This document shows, one piece after another, positions 8,760-17,938 of a stretch of 64,000 nt of DNA. The stretch spans positions 62,001-126,000 of the forward strand of contig CAWELM010000025.1 of NCBI GenBank assembly GCA_963809815.1, given 5' to 3'. The position numbers and the translations under genes are program-made. Under the pieces are notes generated by a model. The model was not told the origin of the DNA and ran no database searches. It worked only from the letters and a program-made list of their open reading frames with translations. The DNA is from CAVVJA01 sp963809815. GTDB taxonomy: Bacteria; Actinomycetota; Actinomycetes; Mycobacteriales; Jatrophihabitantaceae. The stretch's first letter is position 1, and every line of letters starts with the position of its first letter.

Positions 8760-9320
8760 TCAAAGCTGTCGACGGACCAGCACGATCGCCTGAATTGGAA
8801 GCAGGAGCAGGTCGCGCACCTCGGCGGCGCGGCGGAGTTCGCCGGCTGGATGCTCGGCGAGCTCCACGAAATCAGCGCCGACCCGGTCGAGGGTGCCCGC
8901 GACCGTCCGCCCATCGGTCAACCGAACCTGCACGGTCGACCTATCGCGCACGAGGCCACGTAGCGCGATGCGGAATGTCAACCGAGACTCCACCACGGTC
9001 TCCGAGCCGGGCACCGCAGCCGAACGGCCGAGGCCGCCTAACTCAACGACGGTACGGAGCGACACGAGAGCTTCCCGACCGGTGCCTTCGTCCAGCAGTA
9101 GCCAGTCTGAGCCGGACCGGCGCACGGTGCCGTCCACTGATGTTCCGGCCTGGCACCTAACCCGAATCCGGCCGCCAACCGCCGAGCGCAGCCGATCGAC
9201 GAGGCGGAGTGCACCCGACTCGATCCGGATACGCTCCTCGACCTCCCCGGCTCGCTCGGCTGCCTCGATGGCCACGGCCTGCGCCTCGAGATCGGCGAAC
9301 AGTCCGTCCCAACGGGTCAC
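8760..9320 (-). CDS. Conserved actinobacterial protein of unknown function, beta-barrel-like repeat
   Basis: I do not recognise a named family. The 186-residue product begins VTRWDGLFADLEAQAVAIEAAERAGEVEERI (helical, probably coiled) and then alternates short beta strands around two similar elements, GTSVDGTVRRSGSDWLLLDEGTG and GRTVAGTLDRVGADFVELAEHP, which look like Sm/SH3-like barrel repeats. There is no signal peptide or membrane helix. Its GTG overlaps the TGA of the XdhC-like gene (GTGA), so the two are probably translated together. An RNA- or protein-binding adaptor is possible, but that is guesswork from the fold impression only. Confidence 0.6.
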   Translation of the reverse strand: MTRWDGLFADLEAQAVAIEAAERAGEVEERIRIESGALRLVDRLRSAVGGRIRVRCQAGTSVDGTVRRSGSDWLLLDEGTGREALVSLRTVVELGGLGRSAAVPGSETVVESRLTFRIALRGLVRDRSTVQVRLTDGRTVAGTLDRVGADFVELAEHPAGELRRAAEVRDLLLLPIQAIVLVRRQL

Positions 9321-10303
9321 TCTGGCGTCCGGGCTGGCAGGTGGATTGGACCCGGGCGATCCGCCAGACGACCGCCGGCGGCCCCAGCGCGCGCGGCAAT
9401 GGCCGCGGCAAGTATCGAGATGGCGACCTCGCCGGGAGTATTGGCTCCGATATCCAGGCCAGCTGGTCCGTTGATCCGCGCCAGCGCGGCCGGATCCACG
9501 CCGTGCGACGTCAACCATTCGGCCCGGGCGCCCTGGGTATGCCGGGAGCCCAGCGCGCCGATATAGCCGGCGCTGCTCGCGAGCGCCGCCTGTAGCGCGC
9601 TGCCGCTGATCGTCAGGTCATGGCTCAGCACGACGACCACGTCACTGCCCGACACCGCACCGCAGCGCTCGGTCGCGCCTTGCACCGAGTCCACGACGAT
9701 GCCGGTCCAACCCAGCACGCCCGCAGCGGTGACCAACGCGTCTGACAGCTGGCCGCCGCCGACCAGAACAAGCGCCGTTGGCGGCCACATTGCGGCGACG
9801 AATGCCTCGCCCGATCCTGTTGTGAGCACTGCCGTTTCGGCCACGCCCCGCCTGAAGAACTGCCGCACCCCATCGTCGGCGCTATCGAGCGTGGATGTGA
9901 GGATCGCGTCGGTAGCACCGACGGTCTCCCCGTCAATTCGAGTCACGAGGCACACGGGTGCCCGATTGAGAAGCGCCGTCCAGGCCGTTTCCGGGATCTC
10001 TACGGCCGGCTGAAGGAGCAACCGGGCCGTTCCTCCACATGCGAGACCGGCGCTGACCGCTGCGTCGTCGGAAACGAGGACCTCTTCCAGCCGGGCGTCT
10101 GCGCGCGGCTCGGACAGCAGCTGGACGATGTGCTCCTGGGCTGCCCCCGAAAACAGCTGACCTATGGGCGGTTGATTCGGCGTCGCGGCCAGGACTGAGA
10201 GTGGCTCGCGGGAACTGAACCCGCGCGTCGAAATCACCCGGGCTACGGATACCGGGAGGCCACTTGTACGCCACTGTTGCACCTGTTCGGCGATGTCGAA
10301 CAT
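9317..10303 (-). CDS. XdhC/CoxI family protein
   Basis: A 328-residue XdhC-family protein. The N-terminal XdhC/CoxI segment (MFDIAEQVQQWRTSGLPVSVARVISTRG) and a C-terminal Rossmann-like XdhC_C domain (LVLVGGGQLSDALVTAAGVLGW, then YIGALGSRHT) are both present. Known members insert sulfurated molybdenum cofactor into xanthine or CO dehydrogenases. No molybdenum hydroxylase gene is near. Here the family motif G-C-G-G is seen as GLACGGTARLLLQP. The start at 10303 has an excellent Shine-Dalgarno (GAGAGGAG); the frame upstream of it is spurious. Confidence 0.85.
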   Translation of the reverse strand: MFDIAEQVQQWRTSGLPVSVARVISTRGFSSREPLSVLAATPNQPPIGQLFSGAAQEHIVQLLSEPRADARLEEVLVSDDAAVSAGLACGGTARLLLQPAVEIPETAWTALLNRAPVCLVTRIDGETVGATDAILTSTLDSADDGVRQFFRRGVAETAVLTTGSGEAFVAAMWPPTALVLVGGGQLSDALVTAAGVLGWTGIVVDSVQGATERCGAVSGSDVVVVLSHDLTISGSALQAALASSAGYIGALGSRHTQGARAEWLTSHGVDPAALARINGPAGLDIGANTPGEVAISILAAAIAARAGAAGGRLADRPGPIHLPARTPE

Positions 10304-10582
10304 CGCGGCTCCTCTCGTGACACCGTCAAGCATCCGACTCGCGCCAACGCGAAGCGCCGCCAGGTCTCGAACGACGGCTGGTGGGCAGCGCCAGATCCGC
10401 CTCAGATAGTCACAGGCAGCCGCGCTCATCACCCTACGAAAATGCTCCCTACTGACCGCTCCGCGTTTTCGCCCGCCCCCGAAATCGAGTCTTGTCCCCA
10501 GGATCCTCCGACCAGCCTTGACCGCATGACTCCCAATCTGTATGAAGGCAAACATAAGTAAACGTACGCTAATGGAGCATAA

Positions 10583-11350
10583 ATGAAGCCTGGGACAAGG
10601 GTGGGCGTCGTGGTCCTCGCGGACGTCATCGCGATCCGCATGCTGTATCCGGACTGGCGCTCCATTGCCGCCGGTCTGCGCGACCCCGGAGCGTGGATAG
10701 CACGGGCGGGCGCCGACACAGTGGTCAGCACCCTGGCCGCGACGGCTTTGTGGGTAGTCTGCGTTTGGCTCGGCCTGGCATTGCTCTCCGTGCTCGCCGG
10801 AGCATTGCCCGGCACTGCTGGCGTGATCGCTCGAACCTTTGCTAGCGCCGCCGTGCCAGCCATCTTGCGTCGCGCTGTCGCCGGCACGCTCGGCGTTGGG
10901 ATCCTCGTCGCTCCAGCTGCCGCGCTGGCGTCGCCCGTTCCGTCGCCGACCAGCTCAGCCAGGTCCGCGAGCCCGGCGTTGCCGAGCCCGTTGCCCGCAC
11001 CGTCTTGGCCCTCCGCGCGGGCCGGGAGCGCGCAGCCGACCATCGCGACACCCGGCTGGCCCAGCACCGCCGAGCCGATACCCCGTCCGCCGGGCGGTAC
11101 GGGACCACCAGCCGCACGCGATGACCGTCGGCAGCCACCCGCCGCGAACGAATCCGTCGTTGTCCGCCCAGGAGACAGCCTCTGGGTGATCGCGGCCGCT
11201 CGCATCGGCCGACCAGCTTCCGACGATCAGGTCGCGGTCGCATGGCCCAGGTGGTACGTGGCGAATCGGGTCGAGATTGGTTCGGACCCCAACCTCATCA
11301 AGCCGGGCCAGATCCTGCATGCCCCCCGTCCGGCTGAAGGATCCCCATGA
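10583..11350 (+). CDS. Membrane protein with C-terminal LysM domain
   Basis: A 255-residue protein with two or three N-terminal membrane segments (around residues 46-75 and 93-115), a long Pro/Ser/Ala-rich extracytoplasmic linker, and a C-terminal LysM peptidoglycan-binding domain (VVVRPGDSLWVIAAARIG ... WYVANRVEIGSDPNLIKPGQILHAP). It should tether to the cell wall. GGAG lies five bases before the ATG, and the 40 bases before the start are unusually AT-rich, consistent with a promoter. Its stop overlaps the start of the Rv3235-like gene by 4 bp; this pair sits beside secA in many actinobacteria. Confidence 0.87.
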   Translation: MKPGTRVGVVVLADVIAIRMLYPDWRSIAAGLRDPGAWIARAGADTVVSTLAATALWVVCVWLGLALLSVLAGALPGTAGVIARTFASAAVPAILRRAVAGTLGVGILVAPAAALASPVPSPTSSARSASPALPSPLPAPSWPSARAGSAQPTIATPGWPSTAEPIPRPPGGTGPPAARDDRRQPPAANESVVVRPGDSLWVIAAARIGRPASDDQVAVAWPRWYVANRVEIGSDPNLIKPGQILHAPRPAEGSP

Positions 11351-11889
11351 CCGCCGCTTCCCCGCCCACGTCGCCCGATCCGCCGATCGGACAGATCACT
11401 CTGCGGGCCGCGCCACGGCGGGAACCGCCGTTCGACGATGAGTTGCCGGCCCGTCACCTGCGCCTCATCGGCCCGTTCGACCAGCCGCTGCCTTTCCGTG
11501 AGACCGCGGCTCGCCGGTCCTCCGACGTGTCTGCGATCTTCGCGGCGCGGCCACGCAGGTCCGGGGACCTCCCGGATGCGTTGGCTTTCGGTCGACGACT
11601 CCTGATCGCGATCATGGAAGCGAAGTCGGGACGCCGGACGTTCCATCAGCTGGCCGCCCATTTGAGTCAGGGCGTCTACTCCGGCCTGGTCAACGACATG
11701 ACGCGACCGGAACGCCTTCGTTCCTGGCGTGGGCACATCACCATCCGGTCAGTGCGCGTGTGCGAGCCGGCGGACGGCGTGGCGGAGTTGTCGGCCGTGG
11801 TGCAGGTGGGGACGCGCTATCGGGCGGTGGCCGCCCGACTGGAAGGACTCAACGGACGGTGGCGGTGTGTGCGGCTTCAGCTCGGCTGA
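11347..11889 (+). CDS. Rv3235 family protein
   Basis: A 180-residue protein of the actinobacterial Rv3235 family, function unknown. The N-terminus is Pro-rich and disordered; the conserved core begins near residue 75 (ALAFGRRLLIAIMEAKSGRRTFHQLAAHLSQGVYSGL) and ends in a small beta domain (IRSVRVCEPADGVAELSAVVQVGTRYRAVAARLEG). Similarity to the NTF2-like fold is possible. It overlaps the LysM gene by ATGA and converges on secA, the same arrangement as in Mycobacterium. AAGGATCCCC precedes the ATG. Confidence 0.85.
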   Translation: MTAASPPTSPDPPIGQITLRAAPRREPPFDDELPARHLRLIGPFDQPLPFRETAARRSSDVSAIFAARPRRSGDLPDALAFGRRLLIAIMEAKSGRRTFHQLAAHLSQGVYSGLVNDMTRPERLRSWRGHITIRSVRVCEPADGVAELSAVVQVGTRYRAVAARLEGLNGRWRCVRLQLG

Positions 11890-11977
11890 CCAAGCTCACC
11901 CTGCTTGACCAATGCACGCGCCGGACGGACGGCGCGACCTGACGACGCACTCCGCACAGTAGGAGACGAGCGCGCCC

Positions 11978-14935
11978 TCAGCGCTTGCGCCGGCGCTGAT
12001 TGCCGCGCGTGGATCGGTTCCCGCGGCTGCCCCGGTTCGGATTGCTGCGGTTCTGCTGGCGGCGGGCCGTGCTCGATGTTCCACTGGACTGGTCGGACGA
12101 ACTCTCCTCCTCGGAGGTCATGCGTACCTCTGGCGTATCTGAGCCGAGCGTCGGCGAGCTGTAGATGAGCGGGCGGGCCGAGGTGTCTCGGTCCAGGCCC
12201 TTCGCGCTGATGTGCGGCGCAGTCGAGCGACCATTCGGCTGCGCACCGTTCGGCCCGGGCGCCGTGCCGTCCTGTGCACGTTGGGCGGCGGCCAGCAAGG
12301 CGGCATCCAGATGTGGCTCGCCATCGGCAGCCCCATCGCCCTCGGCGGCGGTGCCACTCGGAGCGAGAGCCAATCCGTCCGCACCGTCGGCCGGCGCGGC
12401 AGAGCTGTCCTCGATCTCCACTTCGAGGTTGAACAAGAAGCCGACCGACTCCTCCTTGATCGCCTCCATCATCGCCGAGAACATGTCGTAGCCCTCGCGC
12501 TGGTATTCGACGAGCGGATCGCGCTGCGCCATTGCGCGCAGTCCGATGCCCTCCTGGAGGTAGTCCATCTCGTAGAGATGCTCGCGCCACTTGCGGTCGA
12601 GCACCGAGAGCAGCACCCGGCGTTCCAACTCCCGCATCACGTCCGAGCCCAGGTCTTCCTCGCGCGCGTCATACGCCGATTGGGCGTCAGCAACGAGCTC
12701 CTCGACGAGGAATTCCCTTGTGAGGTCGGACTTCTTACCGCCGGCCTGCTCGATGGCTTCCTCGAGCGACAGCGAGACGGGGTACAACGTTTTGAGCGCG
12801 GTCCACAGCGCTTCGAGGTCCCACTCCTCGGCGTACCCGGAGGCCGTTGCTCCCTCGACGTATCCGCGCACAACCTCGCCGATCATCGGCCGGAACTGGT
12901 CGGACAGGTCGGCGCCTTCGAGCACCTGGCGGCGCTCGTCGTAAATAACCGTGCGCTGCTTGTTGAGGACCTCGTCGTACTTCAGAACGTTCTTGCGGAT
13001 CTCGAAGTTCTGTTGCTCGACCTGGGTTTGTGCGGATTGGATCGACCGCGAGACGGTCTTGTTCTCGATCGGGGTGTCCTCGGGCAGCCGCAGGAAATTC
13101 ATGATCGCAGCGACGCGCTCGCCGTTGAAGCGAATCATGAGATCGTCACCCAACGACAGGTAGAACCGCGACTCGCCTGGGTCGCCCTGGCGACCGGATC
13201 GGCCACGCAGCTGGTTGTCGATGCGACGGGACTCGTGGCGCTCGGTGCCGAGCACGTACAGGCCGCCGAGCTCGACGACCTCGTCATGCTCGGCGCTACT
13301 CTCCGCCTTGGCCTTTTCCAGGGCGTCGGGCCACGCCGCTTCGTACTCGTCCGGCGTCTCGTCGGGCGTAAGCCCGCGATCCCGCAACGCCAAGTCGGCG
13401 CTGAACTCCGGGTTGCCGCCAAGCATGATGTCAGTGCCGCGACCGGCCATGTTGGTCGCCACGGTCACCGCTCCCTTGCGGCCGGCGTTGGCGATGATCG
13501 CCGCCTCCCGCGCGTGGTTCTTCGCATTGAGTACCTCGTGCGGGATGCCACGGCGCAGCAGTAACGACGACAGCCGTTCGGACTTGGCCACGCTCGCCGT
13601 GCCGACGAGCACCGGCTGGCCGGCCTCGTGCCGCTCGGCCAGGTCGTCCACGACAGCAGCGAACTTGGCATCTTCCGTCTTGTAGATCAGGTCAGTCTCG
13701 TCGTCGCGAATCATCGGCATATTGGTCGGGATCGGCACGACGCCGAGCTTGTAGATCTGGTTGAGCTCGGCTGCCTCGGTCTGGGCGGTCCCGGTCATGC
13801 CGGCAAGCTTGCCGTAGAGGCGGAAGTAGTTCTGCAGGGTGATCGTCGCAAGGGTTTGGTTCTCCTGCTGGATTGCCACGCCCTCCTTGGCCTCGATGGC
13901 CTGGTGCATTCCCTCGTTGTAGCGGCGTCCGTGCAGTATGCGGCCGGTGAACTCGTCCACGATCATCACGTTGCCTTCGGTGACGATGTAGTCGCGGTCG
14001 CGCTTGTAGAGCTCTTTGGCCTTCAGTGAGTTGTTCAAGTATCCGACAAGCGGTGTGTTCGCGGCCTCGTAGAGGTTCTCGATTCCGAGCTGATCCTCGA
14101 CGAACGCGACGCCTTCCTCGGTGACCGCGACCGTTCGCTTGCCCTCCTCGACCTCGTAGTGCCGGTCGCGCGTCATTCGTGGGGCCAGCCGGGCGAACTC
14201 CAAGTACCACCGCTGGTTTTCCTCAGCCGGTCCACTGATGATCAAAGGCGTGCGGGCCTCGTCGATGAGGATGGAGTCGACCTCGTCGACGATCGCGTAG
14301 TTGTGCCCTCGCTGGACCAGATCGTCCAGGGACCAGGCCATGTTGTCGCGGAGGTAATCGAACCCGAATTCGTTGTTCGTGCCGTACGTGATGTCCGCGG
14401 CATAGGCCAGCTTGCGTTTGTCCGGCGGGAGCTCGGACAGAATCTTGCCGACCGATAGCCCGAGGAAGCGATGCACGCGGCCCATCCAGTCGGCATCCCG
14501 ACCGGCGAGGTAGTCGTTCACGGTCACGATGTGGACGCCATCGCCCGGTAGAGCGTTCAAATATGCCGGCAGCGTCGACACGAGAGTCTTGCCCTCACCG
14601 GTCCGCATCTCAGCGATGTCGCCCAGGTGCAGTGCCGCGCCGCCCATGAGCTGGACCGGGTAGTGGAACTGCCCTAGGGTTCGGCGGGCCGCCTCCCGAA
14701 CGACGGCAAAAGCCTCGGGCAGCAGGTCGTCGACCGTCTCGCCGTCGCCGAGGCGCTCGCGGAACGTGTCCGTAAGTGCGCGCAACTCAGCGTCGGACAG
14801 ATCGACGTAATCGTCTTCGAGGGTCTCGATGTGTGCGGCGACTCCCGCCAGTCGTCGGACCATCTTGCCTTCGCCGGCGCGCAGCAGTTTCGCAAGGACC
14901 ACGTGGTCATGGTACGGCTCGAATCGAGAGGTCAC
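11978..14935 (-). CDS. secA: Preprotein translocase ATPase SecA
   Basis: Housekeeping SecA of 985 residues, the motor that drives Sec-dependent export through SecYEG. Walker A is MRTGEGKT near residue 108, the DEAD-like VDEVDSILIDEARTPLIISG and the NMAGRGTDI helicase motif are present, as are HASD and scaffold domains. The C-terminus lacks the SecB/zinc-binding CxCxSGxxxxxCH motif and instead is a Ser/Arg/Asn/Gly-rich tail (NRSNPNRGSRGNRSTRGNQRRRKR), as in other actinobacterial SecA1 proteins. The GTG at 14935 gives MTSRFEPYHDHVVLAKLLRAGEGK; a GTG 11 codons later would begin VVLAKLLRAGEGK, closer to most homologues, and no strong ribosome site distinguishes them. Confidence 0.96.
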   Translation of the reverse strand: MTSRFEPYHDHVVLAKLLRAGEGKMVRRLAGVAAHIETLEDDYVDLSDAELRALTDTFRERLGDGETVDDLLPEAFAVVREAARRTLGQFHYPVQLMGGAALHLGDIAEMRTGEGKTLVSTLPAYLNALPGDGVHIVTVNDYLAGRDADWMGRVHRFLGLSVGKILSELPPDKRKLAYAADITYGTNNEFGFDYLRDNMAWSLDDLVQRGHNYAIVDEVDSILIDEARTPLIISGPAEENQRWYLEFARLAPRMTRDRHYEVEEGKRTVAVTEEGVAFVEDQLGIENLYEAANTPLVGYLNNSLKAKELYKRDRDYIVTEGNVMIVDEFTGRILHGRRYNEGMHQAIEAKEGVAIQQENQTLATITLQNYFRLYGKLAGMTGTAQTEAAELNQIYKLGVVPIPTNMPMIRDDETDLIYKTEDAKFAAVVDDLAERHEAGQPVLVGTASVAKSERLSSLLLRRGIPHEVLNAKNHAREAAIIANAGRKGAVTVATNMAGRGTDIMLGGNPEFSADLALRDRGLTPDETPDEYEAAWPDALEKAKAESSAEHDEVVELGGLYVLGTERHESRRIDNQLRGRSGRQGDPGESRFYLSLGDDLMIRFNGERVAAIMNFLRLPEDTPIENKTVSRSIQSAQTQVEQQNFEIRKNVLKYDEVLNKQRTVIYDERRQVLEGADLSDQFRPMIGEVVRGYVEGATASGYAEEWDLEALWTALKTLYPVSLSLEEAIEQAGGKKSDLTREFLVEELVADAQSAYDAREEDLGSDVMRELERRVLLSVLDRKWREHLYEMDYLQEGIGLRAMAQRDPLVEYQREGYDMFSAMMEAIKEESVGFLFNLEVEIEDSSAAPADGADGLALAPSGTAAEGDGAADGEPHLDAALLAAAQRAQDGTAPGPNGAQPNGRSTAPHISAKGLDRDTSARPLIYSSPTLGSDTPEVRMTSEEESSSDQSSGTSSTARRQQNRSNPNRGSRGNRSTRGNQRRRKR

Positions 14936-15253
14936 GGATTGGTCACAGGATTACCGGCGCCACGACGGTTTCCGGCTGCGGCCGCCGCTGCGCTCCCAAC
15001 GCGGCCAGGCATCCGACCCTGGCACCATCACTGGGCCATGTCCGGCTCGGACCTAGGCACTCCGACTTAGGCGACAGCCGGCCGCCGACCGGACGTACCC
15101 CTCGCTGGCGTCCTGTCGGCGGCCGCTCCCACCCTGCTGCCTTTCACCCGGTAAGACGCGGGCGCTCAGCGGACTGATACATCTTTGTTTGGATCAGGCT
15201 TGTTGAGTTTGACGAGGTCCATCGGCTCGCCAAGGTCTGGCAAGCTCTCGACC
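14936..15253. other. Intergenic region between secA and the tandem GNAT gene
   Basis: These 318 bases separate divergent genes. The stretch near 15176-15205 is locally AT-richer and could hold the promoter for the acetyltransferase gene, but I see no convincing pair of promoter elements. I see no RNA gene, strong hairpin or coding frame with a ribosome binding site. Confidence 0.5.
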
Positions 15254-16429
15254 ATGGGCCAGTGGAACGGCGTGGAACTCGACGATCTCGTCCTGACGAG
15301 TGCGAGACTCGTCCTGCGTCCGTGGCAGGAGGCCGACGCCGCGGCGATCACCGCATTGATGGCGGACCCAGCGATGCTCATGTTCGTGCCATTTCCCAAC
15401 CCCTACACGCAGGACGACGCGGTCCGTTACATCACGGAAGTCGCCATGCCCGGCCGGTCGTCCGGTTCCGCTATCGACTGCGCGCTGATAGAACGTGGAT
15501 CCGGCGAGGTCGTGGGTGCGGCCGGCCTGCGAGCACCCGGAACGCGGACTAACGCCGCCGAGATCGGTTACTGGGTTGGGACGGCCAGCCAGGGGAACGG
15601 GTATGCCTCAGAGGCGGCACGCAGCCTCGCGACATGGGCGTTCGAGCGCGGTGGAGTCACCCGAACGGAGATCCGCTGCGCCGTAGGGAACGTCGCCTCG
15701 GCCAAGGTGGCGCTCAACGCGGGATTCCGCTTTGAGGGGATCCTGCGGGGAGACGCTGTCACCCCCGACGGACCAGCCGACGACGCAGTCTTCGGTCGCA
15801 TTGCGACCGACCGCGGCGACTCGATTCCCCGTGCGCTCCCGCGTCTGCCGACCGACGGGATCACGGACGGCGTCCTCAAGCTGCGAACGCTAACTCGCGC
15901 CGACACGCCGGCCTTGATCGAACAGTTGACGAACCCGGACGCGGTCCGATGGCAGTTCAACGACAGCGTGCCGTCGGAACCAACGATCACGGAGCAAGCC
16001 GCGCGATCGGAGCTGGAGTGGCTTGTCGGTCCGCTCGGCCGGCTGACCATGGTCGAGATCGCGAGCGGCGACGTTGTCGGGACGATGGTGTTGCGCAACG
16101 TCGGGCCACCCCAGATCGCCAATCTCGGATACGGCGTGCTTCCGGGCTATCGCGGACGCGGCTATACCTCCCGGGCCCTTCGACTCCTGACCGAATGGGC
16201 ATTCGGGCCAGGAAACTTCGCTCGGCTGGAGCTCGGCACCAAGCCGGGCAACGTCGCCTCGCAACGGTCCGCCTCAGCGGGAGGCTTCGGATTCGACGGC
16301 ATCCGGGATAGCCGCCTGCGCAATCGGGACGGTACGTTCAGTGACGAGGTTCGCTACGCGCTGGTCAATCCACGCTATAAGTCGACTGGTACCCGGCGCG
16401 CGACGTCAGTCAGCCGGTCAAGCGGATGA
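15254..16429 (+). CDS. Tandem GNAT-domain N-acetyltransferase
   Basis: A 391-residue protein with two RimJ/RimL-type GNAT domains. Domain 1 (residues ~12-170) starts LTSARLVLRPWQEADAAAI and has the acetyl-CoA loop WVGTASQGNGYASEAARSLATWAF. Domain 2 (residues ~200-370) starts LKLRTLTRADTPALIEQL and has the loop YGVLPGYRGRGYTSRALRLLTEWAF, which carries the canonical RGRGY signature, whereas domain 1 has the weaker SQGNGY. The substrate is unknown; ribosomal protein or antibiotic acetylation are family precedents. The ATG at 15254 is chosen because the domain begins soon after; its ribosome site is weak. Confidence 0.85.
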   Translation: MGQWNGVELDDLVLTSARLVLRPWQEADAAAITALMADPAMLMFVPFPNPYTQDDAVRYITEVAMPGRSSGSAIDCALIERGSGEVVGAAGLRAPGTRTNAAEIGYWVGTASQGNGYASEAARSLATWAFERGGVTRTEIRCAVGNVASAKVALNAGFRFEGILRGDAVTPDGPADDAVFGRIATDRGDSIPRALPRLPTDGITDGVLKLRTLTRADTPALIEQLTNPDAVRWQFNDSVPSEPTITEQAARSELEWLVGPLGRLTMVEIASGDVVGTMVLRNVGPPQIANLGYGVLPGYRGRGYTSRALRLLTEWAFGPGNFARLELGTKPGNVASQRSASAGGFGFDGIRDSRLRNRDGTFSDEVRYALVNPRYKSTGTRRATSVSRSSG

Positions 16430-16438
16430 GGACGTCGG

Positions 16439-17056
16439 TCAGCCGGTCAACCGGATGAGCCCGTAGTCGTAGGCGCGGCGACGGTACACCACGCTTGGGC
16501 GACCCGTGTCCTGGTCTGCGAACAGGTAGAAGTCATGGCCGACGAGTTCCATCTCGAACAACGCCTGGTCGACGGTCATCGGCTTGGCCGGATGTTCCTT
16601 TTCGCGCACGATGCGGCCCGGGCCGTCATAGGCGTCCTCGGCTGATACTGGCTCCGGCTCGGCTGACTGCGTTGAGGAATTAACCGCGGCTGCTGTCGCC
16701 GTGGCCACGGACGTGGGGGTACGCCGTCCGTAATGGACTCGACGACGGTCAGCTGCCTGTCGCAGCCGCCGTTCCAACTTCTCAATGGCGAGGTCCAGCG
16801 CGCGATAGAAATCTGCGGCGCAGGCCTCACTCCGGACTACGGGTCCGCGCGTTCTGCACGTTATCTCCACATGTTGGCAGCTGTCGTTTTGCCGCCGGTT
16901 TCGTTCGTGGTGTAGCTCAACATCAGTCCTGATGATCTTGCTGTCGTAGCGCTCGACCCGGACGAGCTTGTCGGCTACGTGCTGCCGGAAGTGTTCGGGA
17001 ACCTCCACATTGCGCCCGCGAACAACGACCTCCATGCGAACGACGGCTGTGCCCAT
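16439..17056 (-). CDS. hpf: Ribosome hibernation promoting factor, long form
   Basis: A 205-residue long HPF. The N-terminal S30AE/YfiA domain (residues ~8-105, VVRGRNVEVPEHFRQHVADKLVRVERYD) binds the decoding centre, and the C-terminal dimerisation domain (VREKEHPAKPMTVDQALFEMELVGHDFYLFADQDTG) promotes 100S ribosome dimers. A Thr/Ala/Ser-rich linker separates them. The ATG at 17056 has GGAGGACGA directly upstream, so the ten-residue upstream extension is excluded. It lies between secA and comF, the conserved actinobacterial order. Confidence 0.94.
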   Translation of the reverse strand: MGTAVVRMEVVVRGRNVEVPEHFRQHVADKLVRVERYDSKIIRTDVELHHERNRRQNDSCQHVEITCRTRGPVVRSEACAADFYRALDLAIEKLERRLRQAADRRRVHYGRRTPTSVATATAAAVNSSTQSAEPEPVSAEDAYDGPGRIVREKEHPAKPMTVDQALFEMELVGHDFYLFADQDTGRPSVVYRRRAYDYGLIRLTG

Positions 17057-17182
17057 TCGTCCTCCACCAGGCTCTTCGGCGCTCACTCACAACCAGCACG
17101 GGCCGGCAGTGACCGCGCTGATTCGGCGTGAGACACCTGGTCGGTCAGTCTGTTCACGCTAGTCCCGCGTGATGTGAGGTGG

Positions 17183-17857
17183 CTAGCCACCTGTTGAGGA
17201 CATTTTCGGGTCACCGCGTGGTGTCGCGAGCACTACAGCCGCGCCTGACACCTGCCAGCCGGCCTCGGTGAGGGCTCGGGCTGCCTCCCGCACTGTCGTG
17301 CCGGTGGTGACGATGTCATCGACGATCACCGCCGACCGACGCCCTCCGTCCGGACCACGCCGTGCGGTCATTGCTCCGGCCAGGTTCGTGCCTCGTTGCA
17401 CCGCGCCGAGGCCAGCCGAGTCCCGTACCGCCCACTGCAAGGAGAGCAGCGGGCTTACCGGCAGGTCGAGCGCGCGGCCGGCTTTTCTGGCCAGCCGCAA
17501 CACATGATTCCCACCCCGCTCTCGAGCCACGGCCTGAGCACTCGGCACCGGAACGAGGACAATTCCGGCCGGAGGCGCGCGCTCGAACGCCCGGACCAAC
17601 GCCATCTCGAGCAGCTTGGCGAGAGGCTCAGCCAGATCGCGTTCGCCTCGTTCCTTGTACCGGATCAGAGCGGTGCGCAGCGGCCCGGTGTACCAGCCGT
17701 AAGCCACAACGGGCAGCGGCATATGCATCGTCAGTGGGCGGGCGCCGGCGTGGACACAGGTGGCACATAACGGGCTCCCGCTCCCACCGCACCCCACACA
17801 CACCGCGGGGATGACCAGGTCGAGAAAAGCACCTACCCACGAAGTCGCAGCAATCAC
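17183..17857 (-). CDS. ComF family amidophosphoribosyltransferase-like protein
   Basis: A 224-residue ComF-type protein: an N-terminal zinc-ribbon (CVGCGGSGSPLCATC, residues ~20-34), then a type I phosphoribosyltransferase domain with the PRPP loop SAVIVDDIVTTGTTVREA near residue 182 and PVPSAQAVARERGGNH earlier. ComF proteins are associated with DNA uptake in competent bacteria, but in Actinobacteria the role is unproven. It starts with GTG at 17857. It lies downstream of lpqB in the same orientation. Confidence 0.9.
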   Translation of the reverse strand: MIAATSWVGAFLDLVIPAVCVGCGGSGSPLCATCVHAGARPLTMHMPLPVVAYGWYTGPLRTALIRYKERGERDLAEPLAKLLEMALVRAFERAPPAGIVLVPVPSAQAVARERGGNHVLRLARKAGRALDLPVSPLLSLQWAVRDSAGLGAVQRGTNLAGAMTARRGPDGGRRSAVIVDDIVTTGTTVREAARALTEAGWQVSGAAVVLATPRGDPKMSSTGG

Positions 17858-17938
17858 GCGATTGATGCTCGCGTTGGCGCACCGTTCGCCGCAGCTCTGA
17901 CGGCAGTTCTGTGGACAACGTCGGAGTTATCCACAGAA

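Noticed and set aside
10304..10555. Extended start of the XdhC-like gene up to 10555.
   Set aside because: Arg/Cys-rich translation without homology, and a strong ribosome site lies at the internal ATG 10303.
12212..13564. A 450-codon plus-strand frame opposite secA.
   Set aside because: The translated product has no domain, while secA on the other strand is complete and conserved.
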